Shown here in pieces: positions 7,658 to 15,082 of a DNA stretch of 24,987 nucleotides. The stretch is from Leptospiraceae bacterium (lineage in GTDB: Bacteria > Spirochaetota > Leptospiria > Leptospirales > Leptonemataceae). The notes below the pieces were generated by a model. It was not told the DNA's origin and searched no databases. It worked only from the letters and a program-made list of their open reading frames with translations. Made by a program: the position numbers and the translations under genes. Each line of letters starts with the position of its first letter. The first letter of the stretch is position 1. Where the stretch lies: positions 1 through 24,987 of the forward strand of contig JAGRNC010000001.1 in the NCBI GenBank assembly GCA_020440935.1, given 5' to 3'.

Positions 7658-7950
7658 TGATTTCAGAAAAGGAATTCAAAGACCTGTGCCGATTGGCTCG
7701 CCTGGATCCGGAGGACGAAAGCCTCCGAAATCTCATGAACGATTTTAATCGAATTCTAGAGTCTGTGGAGAAGATCAACGAAATCCAGACTTCGGACACA
7801 GATACCGGCCATTCTGAGCTGGATACCCGCGATATGAGCAGGCCGGATGAGCCTGGCAAAACCCTGGGCACGGAGGCCATCGCCAAAATCGCTCCTGATT
7901 TCCAATCCGGCCATTTTGTTGTGCCTGGCGTTATCGAATCCGAAGGTTAA
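7654..7950 (+). CDS. gatC: Asp/Glu-tRNA amidotransferase subunit C
   Basis: A 98-residue protein with the GatC pattern: a short N-terminal helix region FKDLCRLARLDPED, a second helix FNRILESVEKINEI, then an extended stretch with DTRDMSRPDEP and the terminal HFVVPGVIE, which matches the family's typical ending FxVPxVL/IE. GatC stabilises GatA in the GatCAB complex, which converts Asp-tRNA(Asn) and Glu-tRNA(Gln) to the amides when the organism lacks the cognate synthetases. No good ribosome site lies at the usual distance; the ATG sits in the stem of a 10-bp inverted repeat. gatA follows after 40 bases. gatB is not in the window. Confidence 0.93.
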   Translation: MVISEKEFKDLCRLARLDPEDESLRNLMNDFNRILESVEKINEIQTSDTDTGHSELDTRDMSRPDEPGKTLGTEAIAKIAPDFQSGHFVVPGVIESEG

Positions 7951-7990
7951 TCGTCGCACAGAACCACCACTCGCACCCTGGTATTATAAG

Positions 7991-9463
7991 ATGATAGAAA
8001 AAACGGCAACGGAACACAGCAAGGCTCTGGAAAAGGGCGAATACTCCCCGGTGGAACTGGCGGAGGCTTATATTCAGCGAGCGGCGCAGACGAAGCCGCT
8101 GGCTATGTACAATGAGCTAAATGAAGAACGCATTCGAGCGCAGGCCCAGGAGTCGGCGAAGCGCCGTAAAGCTGGAAAGCCCCTGTCTGCTCTGGATGGC
8201 ATTCCGGTAAGTATTAAAGATAACATATGCGACGTTGAAGAAAAGACCACCTGTAGTTCGGCCTTTTTGAAAGACTATCGTTCGCCCTATGATGCCACAG
8301 TAATCGAGAAATTGAAGGGCGCGGGGGCCATCCTGTTCGGGCGCACAAACCTGGACGAATTTGCCATGGGTTCGTCCACGGAGAACTCTGCCTTCGGCAC
8401 TACTCGCAATCCTTATGATCCCGAACGCGTTCCAGGCGGTTCGTCCGGGGGCTCTGCAGCAGCTGTTGGATCGCTAACCGTGCCGCTTGCGCTGGGAAGC
8501 GATACCGGCGGATCCATTCGGCAGCCTGCCTCATTCTGTGGCATCGTTGGAATGAAGCCCACATATGGCAAAGTGTCTCGCTATGGATTGGTGGCATTCG
8601 CTTCCAGTTTGGATCAGATTGGTCCCATGGCGGGAAGCGTCGAGGATGCGGCGCTCCTTTTGTCTTCCATCGAAGGAAAGGACCATCGCGATTCTACGTC
8701 GCATCCAATGGCCGACGAGCGTCCCACTCCTGCATCGATCAAACCCATGACGTCGGCTGCTTTGAAGAAGAAGAAGGTGGGAGTTTTTTTTCCGGACAAG
8801 ACCGATGGTTTTGACGATTCGGTGTTAAAAGCCTGCGATGCTACGCGCACCTGGCTGGAAAAGCAGGGCATGGAAGTAGTGCCCATCGAAAGCAAGCTCT
8901 GGGAGTATGCCATTCCAATCTATTACATTCTGGCCACCGCAGAAGCATCGAGTAACCTCTCCCGATTCGACGGAATTCGCTATGGAACCAGAAGCGGCCA
9001 GGCAAACCTGCTCGATGTATACACTCGTAGCCGCACCGAAGGATTTGGCCCGGAGGTAAAACGTCGAATTCTGCTGGGAACGTTCGTTCTTTCCTCGGGC
9101 TACTACGATGCCTACTATAACTCCGCGCAGAAGGCGCGGCGCATGATTCGGGCCGAGTATCTGGAGTTCTTTAAGAAGCTGGATTTCATTATGCAGCCTA
9201 CCAGCCCATCCACGGCATTCAAAATCGGGGAAAAGGCAGCGAATCCCATTGCAATGTATCAGAGCGATCTGATGACAATCTCGGTAAACTTGGGAGGCGT
9301 TCCCGCGCTCAGCTTACCTGCAGGGATAGACAACGATGGGCTTCCCATCGGGATGCAGATTACCGGCGCACACTTCGAAGAAGAGAAGTTGCTTCAGTTT
9401 GCTGCGGCTTTTGAGAAGGATTTTCCTCTGGATCGATCTAAGATCGCGCAGAAAACCTATTAA
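7991..9463 (+). CDS. gatA: Asp/Glu-tRNA amidotransferase subunit A
   Basis: A 490-residue amidase-signature protein of usual GatA length. The Ser-cisSer-Lys triad can be placed as K76 (PVSIKDNI), S151 (GGSSGGS) and S175 (DTGGSIRQP), and KPTYGKVSRYGLVAFASSLDQIGP is classical GatA. It hydrolyses glutamine and feeds ammonia to GatB for tRNA-dependent amidation. The frame is open 48 codons further upstream, but those codons overlap gatC and do not look like GatA; the ATG at 7991 gives MIEKTATEHSKALEKGEYSP, the normal N-terminus. No clear ribosome site precedes it, so it may be coupled to gatC. A run of eight T at about 8786-8793 lies in the coding sequence. Confidence 0.95.
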   Translation: MIEKTATEHSKALEKGEYSPVELAEAYIQRAAQTKPLAMYNELNEERIRAQAQESAKRRKAGKPLSALDGIPVSIKDNICDVEEKTTCSSAFLKDYRSPYDATVIEKLKGAGAILFGRTNLDEFAMGSSTENSAFGTTRNPYDPERVPGGSSGGSAAAVGSLTVPLALGSDTGGSIRQPASFCGIVGMKPTYGKVSRYGLVAFASSLDQIGPMAGSVEDAALLLSSIEGKDHRDSTSHPMADERPTPASIKPMTSAALKKKKVGVFFPDKTDGFDDSVLKACDATRTWLEKQGMEVVPIESKLWEYAIPIYYILATAEASSNLSRFDGIRYGTRSGQANLLDVYTRSRTEGFGPEVKRRILLGTFVLSSGYYDAYYNSAQKARRMIRAEYLEFFKKLDFIMQPTSPSTAFKIGEKAANPIAMYQSDLMTISVNLGGVPALSLPAGIDNDGLPIGMQITGAHFEEEKLLQFAAAFEKDFPLDRSKIAQKTY

Positions 9464-9489
9464 TCTACGCTCTGCTCAATGAAGGGCTT

Positions 9490-9927
9490 CTATAGGCCTT
9501 CGATAATCGCAAGGACCTGCCAACCTTCGCCCTGACGCACGGGACTTCCATCAGAATTTGTGGGATAGCTGCTTCGCGGATCGGGTAGGGTGCCTTCGGT
9601 GTAGCGTATGGAAATGGTGATTTGTTTGCCATCGAATGCCCTTAGATCTTCGGCGCTGACATCGTCCGTAGGACGTAGAACGATTCGCTGGGGATCAAAG
9701 GGGTTGTTCGAGTTATGATAACGCGCGCTGCTTAAAAAGAACTCTGCGCCGGTGTAAGCGGCCATGCTTTTGCGCGTGGAATCCACCGGTCGATACTCCA
9801 ACTTGCCATAGACCACGAATACATCGGACGGCTTCTTGTTACCGGGATTGGGACTCAGACAGGACAAAATACTACCGATCGAAATCAGGATGGCGAGGAT
9901 TCCCGCAAATAGACCAATCCGTTTCAT
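9490..9927 (-). CDS. Putative lipoprotein
   Basis: A 145-residue protein with a clear lipoprotein signal: MKR, a hydrophobic stretch, then SILSC with the lipidated cysteine at residue 23. The mature part has no family I recognise; it contains a short beta-rich region (VFVVYGKLEYRP, QITISIRYTEG). Its ATG overlaps the tyrS stop by four bases, so it is the last gene of the mqnP-LON-ubiX-tyrS operon. It converges with gatA with 26 bases between the stops and no visible terminator. Function unknown; probable outer- or inner-membrane-anchored protein facing the periplasm or surface. Confidence 0.75.
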   Translation of the reverse strand: MKRIGLFAGILAILISIGSILSCLSPNPGNKKPSDVFVVYGKLEYRPVDSTRKSMAAYTGAEFFLSSARYHNSNNPFDPQRIVLRPTDDVSAEDLRAFDGKQITISIRYTEGTLPDPRSSYPTNSDGSPVRQGEGWQVLAIIEGL

Positions 9928-11183
9928 GATCGGGATTCTACGACCAGGTACTTCTTTTTGCCAATCTTTATTTCGTAGCGCCCCGGAAAAGTCATGGTGA
10001 ACTGTTTGTCCTGGATTACCTCCAGGGATTCTCCCATGCGAATGGCGCCGGAATCGATCAATCGTTTTACGGCGCTGGCGCTTTTTTCCAGGCCTGCATC
10101 CACAATGGCCTGCGTTAGCATCAGTTCTTTGGCATCTACAGACAATACGGGGGTGTCGGGTGGCAATATGAGCTTTTCGCGACCATCTTTGCCCTTTTCT
10201 TTGTCCCAGGCATCGCGCGCTTCCTGACCTCTGGATTTCCCATCGGATCCGGCTTCTGGATGCAGGAAATCGACAAGCTCGGAAGCAAGACGCTTCTTCG
10301 CCTCCAGCGGATCTTTCTTGAGGTCATCCATTTCATCGAATGGGACCGAAGTGAGCAAAGTGTAATAGTCCCACATCAATTCATCGGAAACGCTCATTGA
10401 CTTTGCGAAAATGGAGTAAGGAGTTTCGTCGATTCCGATGTAATTGTCATAGGACTTGGACATCTTCTTTTGTCCGTCCAGGCCCACGAGCAACGGAAGA
10501 GTTAGGATGCATTGCGGTTCCTGGCCGTACTGGCTCTGTAATTCGCGTCCCACCAGGAGATTGAATTTTTGATCGGTTCCGCCCAGTTCTACATCGGACT
10601 CCAGAACAACGGAATCGTAACCTTGAAACAGCGGATAAATGAATTCGATGATGCTGATGCTTTCGCCTGCCTTCATTCGTTTGGAGAAGTCATCCCGCTC
10701 GATCATCCGGGCTACTGTATAGCGAGCGGTGAGTCCCAGGACTTCGTCCACTTTCAGCGGCATACACCACTTTGAGTTAAAAACTATCTTGGTTTTTTCC
10801 CGATCCAGAATTTTAAAGACCTGATCTTCGTAAGTCTTTGCATTTGCTTTTACTTCATCGGGAGTTAATCGCTTCCGCGTGGCCGATCGACCGGTGGGAT
10901 CTCCGATGGTGGCGGTGAAGTCGCCGATTAGAAAGGTTACCTCATGGCCCAGATCCTGGAATTGACGCAGCTTTCGCAATAGTACCGTATGGCCCAGATG
11001 CAAATCCGGAGCGGTGGGATCAAAGCCAGCCTTGATCTTGAGCGGTTTTCCGGTCTTGATTGACTTTTCCAGTTTTTCTAGAAAGGACTTTTCCGGAAGT
11101 ATCTCATCGGCGCCCCGTTTCAATATCTCATATTGGTCCAGAGTGGCTTTATCAAATTTCCGTTCTTCTTTCGAATCGGTCAT
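9924..11183 (-). CDS. tyrS: Tyrosyl-tRNA synthetase
   Basis: A 419-residue class I synthetase that charges tRNA(Tyr). The HIGH motif is HLGH at 62-65, the KMSKS motif is exact at 240-244, and the tyrosine-pocket region includes GFDPTAPDLHLGH and GYDSVVLESDVELGGTDQKFN. The GDFTATIGDPTGRSATRKRL segment points to the TyrZ-like subgroup of bacterial enzymes. The C-terminal 80 residues form the S4-like RNA-binding domain (AVKRLIDSGAIRMGES). The ATG at 11183 has no spaced Shine-Dalgarno sequence; it overlaps the stop of a possible 70-codon ORF (ATGA), so coupling to that ORF or to ubiX is possible. The lipoprotein gene overlaps its end. Confidence 0.96.
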   Translation of the reverse strand: MTDSKEERKFDKATLDQYEILKRGADEILPEKSFLEKLEKSIKTGKPLKIKAGFDPTAPDLHLGHTVLLRKLRQFQDLGHEVTFLIGDFTATIGDPTGRSATRKRLTPDEVKANAKTYEDQVFKILDREKTKIVFNSKWCMPLKVDEVLGLTARYTVARMIERDDFSKRMKAGESISIIEFIYPLFQGYDSVVLESDVELGGTDQKFNLLVGRELQSQYGQEPQCILTLPLLVGLDGQKKMSKSYDNYIGIDETPYSIFAKSMSVSDELMWDYYTLLTSVPFDEMDDLKKDPLEAKKRLASELVDFLHPEAGSDGKSRGQEARDAWDKEKGKDGREKLILPPDTPVLSVDAKELMLTQAIVDAGLEKSASAVKRLIDSGAIRMGESLEVIQDKQFTMTFPGRYEIKIGKKKYLVVESRS

Positions 11184-11392
11184 CCTGCGATAATTGAAAT
11201 AGGCTCTGCTCGCTCAATCGCTTTTTGGACGGTAACCTGAGTTGCCGCACTGGCCTGTTGTAAGAATCTGGGCTGATTACCAGCGAAGTTCTGACACCGT
11301 CCCTCCAACGATTCACGGTTATCTGGCGCATGGGAGCACAAAGCGAACCTTGGGCCGCGGAGCCGGGCAGGGCTTAAGCTAAGAATCGCCAT
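11180..11392 (-). CDS. Doubtful 70-codon ORF between ubiX and tyrS
   Basis: The 195 bases between ubiX and tyrS are open in one frame from an ATG at 11392, inside the end of ubiX, to a TGA that overlaps the tyrS ATG. The product (MAILSLSPARLRG... ending AIERAEPISIIAG) matches nothing I know. In favour: the frame fills the gap exactly and ends in a translational-coupling overlap ahead of a tyrS that lacks its own ribosome site. Against: no good ribosome site, an arginine- and proline-rich start, and no recognisable motif. The stretch may instead be a leader or contain a small RNA or promoter for tyrS. Confidence 0.25.
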   Translation of the reverse strand: MAILSLSPARLRGPRFALCSHAPDNRESLEGRCQNFAGNQPRFLQQASAATQVTVQKAIERAEPISIIAG

Positions 11393-12017
11393 CCCACGGA
11401 GGAATCAACTCTAGACGAACTCCAAGAGCAGAAAGCACTCTACCGGCAATGAATCGTCCAAGATCATCGAATGAGGCAGGTCGATGGTAGAAGCCAGGGC
11501 TAGCAGGCAGAACGATCGCTCCGGCTTCGGTAAGCGATGTCATATTTCGCAGATGGATGAGGCTGTACGGAGTCTCGCGTGGAACGACTACCAGGCGGCC
11601 TCTTTCCTTTAGCGTGACATCGGCGGCGCGTTCGATCAAATTTCCGGACATACCATGTGCGATCGATGCAAGAGTCTTCATGCTACATGGCACAATAGCC
11701 ATGCCGTCATGATGACTGGATCCGCTGGCTGCCCGGGCTCCAATGTCTGCAAAATTCTGAATTTCGAACTGATGGATTCCTGGGGCGGGCGAACGCTCCT
11801 GAATCCAGCCCAGAAGGTCCGAGGCACTGGAAACATTGGCTTCCATTTCCTGACGAAACACTCGAATAGCCGATGGACTGACGATTAGCTGCGTGGTTCC
11901 TCGAATACGGTTCAGCGCCTGGATTAAATGCAGCGCGTACAAAGAACCACTGGCCCCACTGATGGCGATAACCAGGCGCTTTTCGTTTTCCACCTCGGGT
12001 AGTTCGCTTTCGCTCAA
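11379..12017 (-). CDS. ubiX: Flavin prenyltransferase UbiX
   Basis: A 212-residue UbiX/Pad1 family protein that prenylates FMN to give prFMN, the cofactor of UbiD-type decarboxylases. Motifs: GASGSLYA (FMN site), IVPCSMKTLASIAHG with the family's S-M-K-T-L, VVPRETPYS (P-R-E-T-P) and LPASPGFYHRPAS. In futalosine-pathway bacteria the UbiD-like MqnL needs this cofactor, which fits the neighbouring UbiA-family gene and the nearby mqnA. The start is a TTG at 12017 that overlaps the stop of the LON-domain gene; an AAGGAG lies 10 bases upstream and supports it. Without that, no ATG occurs before the conserved core. Confidence 0.94.
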   Translation of the reverse strand: MSESELPEVENEKRLVIAISGASGSLYALHLIQALNRIRGTTQLIVSPSAIRVFRQEMEANVSSASDLLGWIQERSPAPGIHQFEIQNFADIGARAASGSSHHDGMAIVPCSMKTLASIAHGMSGNLIERAADVTLKERGRLVVVPRETPYSLIHLRNMTSLTEAGAIVLPASPGFYHRPASFDDLGRFIAGRVLSALGVRLELIPPWDGDS

Positions 12018-12658
12018 TTTAGACTTTCTCCTTGCTGCAATCCCGGTCCTGGACTGGAACGAATGAGCAGGTTCTTTCTTCGCATCAGGTTGATGGTCTT
12101 TCGCATTCGATCCGCCAGCGTGGGAATCTCCAGAAAAGCCTGGCGATCGGGCAGCGGTAATCCGCTATTCTGGATGCATAGATGACAGAGCAAGTCGGCT
12201 TCTTCGGGAAGCTCGACCTGCGTCTTAATTTGAAGAAGCGACAGGTAATCCGAAAGCTCTCTACGCAGAGTAAGCGCAAGATCGGCCTTCTCCACCGTGG
12301 CCTGTCCTTCGTCTTCATCGGGCCAGGGATCCAGGTCGGCTTTCCAGAATGGGTCTTCGGAAACGGCACGATCCCATCGCAGCCTTTGCGTTCCTGTGAC
12401 CAGAAGATTCATGCGACCATCCTGCATTCGCTCTACTTGGTCCAGAGTCACAAGAGTTCCGACAGCGGCCGGCCGGGCCAGTCTTCCCAGCGCTTCCTGT
12501 CCATCTTCAATGGAAAACACTGCCAGAGGCAGCCCCTGCAGCACTTCTTCCATCATCAATCGATAGCGCGGTTCGAAGATGTGCAAAGGCAACGGCATAC
12601 CTGGAAACAGTACGGTTCCCAGCGGAAAGACTGCTACTGTACGATTGCCTGATACCAT
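12014..12658 (-). CDS. Stand-alone LON N-terminal (substrate-binding) domain protein
   Basis: A 214-residue protein that begins with the LON substrate-binding domain hallmark: VAVFPLGTVLFPGMPLPLHIFEPRYRLMMEE (residues 8-38), then GTLVTLDQVERMQDGRMNLLVTGTQRLRW and a helical end. It has no AAA+ or serine-lysine protease part, so it is not the Lon protease but one of the free-standing versions found in many bacteria, whose role is not settled. It sits between mqnP and ubiX: its first 25 bases overlap the end of mqnP and its stop overlaps the ubiX start. A GGCGGA about five bases ahead of the ATG supports the start. Confidence 0.88.
   Translation of the reverse strand: MVSGNRTVAVFPLGTVLFPGMPLPLHIFEPRYRLMMEEVLQGLPLAVFSIEDGQEALGRLARPAAVGTLVTLDQVERMQDGRMNLLVTGTQRLRWDRAVSEDPFWKADLDPWPDEDEGQATVEKADLALTLRRELSDYLSLLQIKTQVELPEEADLLCHLCIQNSGLPLPDRQAFLEIPTLADRMRKTINLMRRKNLLIRSSPGPGLQQGESLN
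12028..12033 (-). promoter_or_regulatory. Ribosome binding site deciding the ubiX TTG start
   Basis: AAGGAG on the minus strand, 10 bases before the TTG at 12017. It supports a TTG start for ubiX inside the end of the upstream gene. Confidence 0.6.
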
Positions 12659-13545
12659 CGATCCGCCAGTAAGATAACAAATACCACCGAACTTACCCAG
12701 GCATTTAAATTGAAAAAGGCCACAGGGATTTTATCCTGCCTGCCTCCGCGAACCAGGTAATGCTCCGTGAAGAACAAAGCCGCAACAATGGTGAGGCCTG
12801 CAAAGAACACAATTCCGTTGTTCGCTTCGATCCCGGCGCGTACAAAGCAGGCCAGAGCAAGGAGGTGGCTAATCCGCGCCATCCAGAGGGCATTGGAAAC
12901 GCCCATGGAGGCTGGCAAAGAGTGGAGGCCCTTATCCTTATCGAATTCCATGTCCTGGCAGCTGTAGATAATGTCGAAGCCGGCAATGTACAGCGCAAGT
13001 CCCATGGACCAATAGACTGCAATCCAGGAAATGGTTCCCGTGAAGGCAACCCAGACGGCGGAGGGAACGATTCCAATGGCCAGTCCCAGAAAAAAATGGC
13101 ACAGTGGAGTAAACCGTTTTGTCCAGGAGTATCCAAGAACGAGCACTATGGCAACGAAAGAAAGTAGTCCTACAGTCAACCCCATGGTAAACGCCGCGCC
13201 CACAAATAGAAGCAGCCCAAACACAGTAAAAATAATGGCATCGCGCAGAGGGATGGCGCCCGACGGTATCTCGCGATTAGCCGTTCGCGGATTGGCCGCA
13301 TCGTAATGACGATCCACGATTCGATTGAAACCCATGGCCGCGCTCCGTAAACTGACCATGCAGACCAGACAGGCAATGATCCGATGCAAAACCACCGCGG
13401 TGGAGGGCACCATAAATCCATGCCAATGCAGAACTTCCACTATGCCGATGCCTGCAAAAGGCAGCGCAAAAATGGAATGGGAGAATTTGATCATCCCCAG
13501 ATAATTTCTTGCGGTCTGGTAAATTTCGGAGGCATAGGTGGCCAT
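12634..13545 (-). CDS. mqnP: UbiA-family prenyltransferase (MqnP/MenA-like)
   Basis: About 303 residues with eight or nine membrane segments. The two prenyl-diphosphate sites are visible: NRIVDRHYDAANPRTANREIPSG (N-x3-D-x3-D-x2-N pattern) and DIIYSCQDMEFDKDKGLHSLP. The start MATYASEIYQTARNYLGMIKFSHSIFALPFA matches the usual N-terminus of MqnP/UbiA proteins. The open frame extends 46 codons upstream, but that part is basic, unlike the family, and lies inside the divergent gene. With mqnA nearby and ubiX downstream, prenylation of 1,4-dihydroxy-6-naphthoate in the futalosine menaquinone pathway is the likely reaction; 4-hydroxybenzoate is the alternative substrate. It heads the operon with the LON protein, ubiX and tyrS. 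The subgroup is inferred from context. Confidence 0.85.
   Translation of the reverse strand: MATYASEIYQTARNYLGMIKFSHSIFALPFAGIGIVEVLHWHGFMVPSTAVVLHRIIACLVCMVSLRSAAMGFNRIVDRHYDAANPRTANREIPSGAIPLRDAIIFTVFGLLLFVGAAFTMGLTVGLLSFVAIVLVLGYSWTKRFTPLCHFFLGLAIGIVPSAVWVAFTGTISWIAVYWSMGLALYIAGFDIIYSCQDMEFDKDKGLHSLPASMGVSNALWMARISHLLALACFVRAGIEANNGIVFFAGLTIVAALFFTEHYLVRGGRQDKIPVAFFNLNAWVSSVVFVILLADRWYQAIVQ
13528..13532 (+). promoter_or_regulatory. Ribosome binding site for the GTG at 13538
   Basis: GGAGG, 5 bases before GTG 13538 and 11 before ATG 13544. It favours the GTG and lies inside the N-terminal codons of the divergent mqnP gene. Confidence 0.6.
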
Positions 13546-14314
13546 GAGAAACAGAGCCAGGATTGGATCTTCTGGAGCAATACAATTTCCACGGATCGGT
13601 GGCCTGGGGGCCGTGCTTCTGGGAATTCTACTTTTTCTGCCGCAATGCTTCGAATACGAAGAAGATTTGCATCTTGCGCCCAACTACGGCGGCTACGTTG
13701 ACTATAAATACAAAGTCCCTCTGCAAGAGCGGTCCGGAAAATCGCTTATAGCCTTTTTGCCCGCAACGAAAGAGAACGTAATCCAGAAATATGGCATCGA
13801 TCCGGATGATAAGGAACTGATTCTGGAGGATTTCGCATCCGAAGAAGTGTACGAAACCGACACCCGATTTCCCCGGAAGAAAGTTGTGCGATTCAGAATC
13901 CGATTCAAGCGGCCCGAATTGCTGGAAAAGCTACTAATTGGACAGACGAGCGTCTACTATCTGGATCAGCGCCTGGTTATTCAGCGAGGGTTCCCAACCA
14001 GCGGCGGATTGCAGGAGAACTCGGGCAGGATCGCCACAAATTTTCACAAGTACGTGGAGGATTCGCTGAAATCCAGGGCGCTCAAACTGTCGGTTTCTGC
14101 TCCGTGGTATTACAATGTTTATGCCAATGTGGGAGCAACTGCCGGGCCTGGCCGCATCTATTACAATTTGCCGCTGGAAGCGACTGTGAATCGCCCCAAT
14201 CCCAGCCTCTGGAGAATCGAGATTAAAGCAAATCCCATGCCCGAAGATGGTCCTGGAAACGTTCCAGGGCAGCCCATTCTCCTGGACCCAGCCGATAGTG
14301 GAGCAACTGACTGA
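13538..14314 (+). CDS. Putative exported protein or lipoprotein, unknown function
   Basis: A 258-residue protein. The N-terminus has arginines, then GAVLLGILLFLPQC with a cysteine at residue 37. Glutamine before the cysteine is unusual for a lipobox, so lipidation is possible, not certain. The mature part is charged and beta-rich (VVRFRIRFKRPELLEKLL, SVYYLDQRLVIQRGFP), with no family I know. GTG 13538 is favoured by GGAGG at 13528-13532. The start overlaps the start of the divergent mqnP gene (CATG shared), and the last 92 bases overlap the end of mqnA on the other strand. Since mqnA is a recognised family there and this frame stays open with sensible sequence, both seem real. Confidence 0.7.
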   Translation: MAMRNRARIGSSGAIQFPRIGGLGAVLLGILLFLPQCFEYEEDLHLAPNYGGYVDYKYKVPLQERSGKSLIAFLPATKENVIQKYGIDPDDKELILEDFASEEVYETDTRFPRKKVVRFRIRFKRPELLEKLLIGQTSVYYLDQRLVIQRGFPTSGGLQENSGRIATNFHKYVEDSLKSRALKLSVSAPWYYNVYANVGATAGPGRIYYNLPLEATVNRPNPSLWRIEIKANPMPEDGPGNVPGQPILLDPADSGATD

Positions 14315-15005
14315 TGTATTCCAGAGCAAAGGGAAAGTCGGACCGGGCTGCAATGCCATCGAGATTTTTCAGACCTGTGGCCAAAGAGTCTTCGAAATAG
14401 GAGTCCTCCAGGGGTGCGCTTTTGGGGTAAGCCCAGAGCGCGAATACGAAGGGAAGGCTTTCTTGCTGGAGCCACCATTCGCCCAGGTCCTTTACTCTGA
14501 ATTGATCTAGATCTTCGCGCATGGAAAAGCGAAGAGCCGCATCGCCAATCAACAAACCGCCTGCCGTGCCTTCCGATACCACTCGATCTGCAATCTTCTC
14601 TGGATTCTCGGGAAGAACGGAAGGCAGTCTTCCAAATTTATTTGCAAATAGTACCTGAAGTAGGGCAACGCTGCTTCGCGATCCATTATCAGTGTAGATC
14701 TTTTGGGCGGGGATGGTCCAATCCTGTTCTTTGCTCTTGAAATACAGAATGCTGCGCAGCGCTCCATTGCAGCAAACTCCCACTGTTTTACAATAGCCAA
14801 AGTTCGGATTGCGAAGACATTCCACCGAGCTAATTAACGCAGCATCTAGCTCTCCAGACGAAAGCATTTCGAAGAGCCGCGCCGGAGTATCGTCGAACAG
14901 CTGTAGTTCCTTTTGTTGCCTGAATCCAAAGGTAAGCGGATGCGCGTTAAGGTGCTGAACAAGGCCCAATCTCACCTGGACCAGGTTCTGCTGTGCCGGG
15001 ACCAT
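14223..15005 (-). CDS. mqnA: Chorismate dehydratase MqnA (futalosine menaquinone pathway)
   Basis: A 260-residue MqnA-type periplasmic-binding-fold enzyme that dehydrates chorismate to 3-enolpyruvylbenzoate, the first step of the futalosine route. Motifs: RLGLVQHLNAHPLTFGF (compare R-I-G-x-V-x-Y-L-N-x-x-P-L), DDTPARLFEMLSSGELDAALISSVE, YTDNGSRSSVALLQVLF and GGLLIGDAALRF, followed by LGEWWLQQESLPFVFALWA. Length is normal for the family. The ATG at 15005 has no clear ribosome site; a GTG at 14975 would begin just before RLGLV and is a fair alternative. The 3' end overlaps the opposite-strand gene by 92 bases. MqnD, its relative, is less likely given the conserved N-terminal motif. Confidence 0.87.
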   Translation of the reverse strand: MVPAQQNLVQVRLGLVQHLNAHPLTFGFRQQKELQLFDDTPARLFEMLSSGELDAALISSVECLRNPNFGYCKTVGVCCNGALRSILYFKSKEQDWTIPAQKIYTDNGSRSSVALLQVLFANKFGRLPSVLPENPEKIADRVVSEGTAGGLLIGDAALRFSMREDLDQFRVKDLGEWWLQQESLPFVFALWAYPKSAPLEDSYFEDSLATGLKNLDGIAARSDFPFALEYISQLLHYRLGPGEWAALERFQDHLRAWDLL

Positions 15006-15082
15006 GGAAAGACAGAATCAATGCTCGAGCAAAAAAACCGCTTCCTCGCACAGCGGCCTCTGCGGGACTGTAGTTTCAAACC

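Noticed and set aside
7847..7990. N-terminal extension of gatA by 48 codons
   Set aside because: It overlaps gatC, is unlike GatA, and the normal GatA N-terminus begins at ATG 7991.
11184..11378. A tRNA, SRP RNA or tmRNA in the gap between ubiX and tyrS
   Set aside because: I looked for cloverleaf arms, a CCA end and the SRP tetraloop region on both strands and found none.
12014..12658. A truncated Lon protease gene
   Set aside because: Free-standing LON N-domain proteins of about 200 residues are a known family; there is no remnant of AAA+ or protease domains downstream, only intact ubiX.
13546..13683. N-terminal extension of the UbiA-family protein by 46 residues
   Set aside because: It is basic and cysteine-rich, lies inside the divergent gene, and the family's usual N-terminus begins at 13545.
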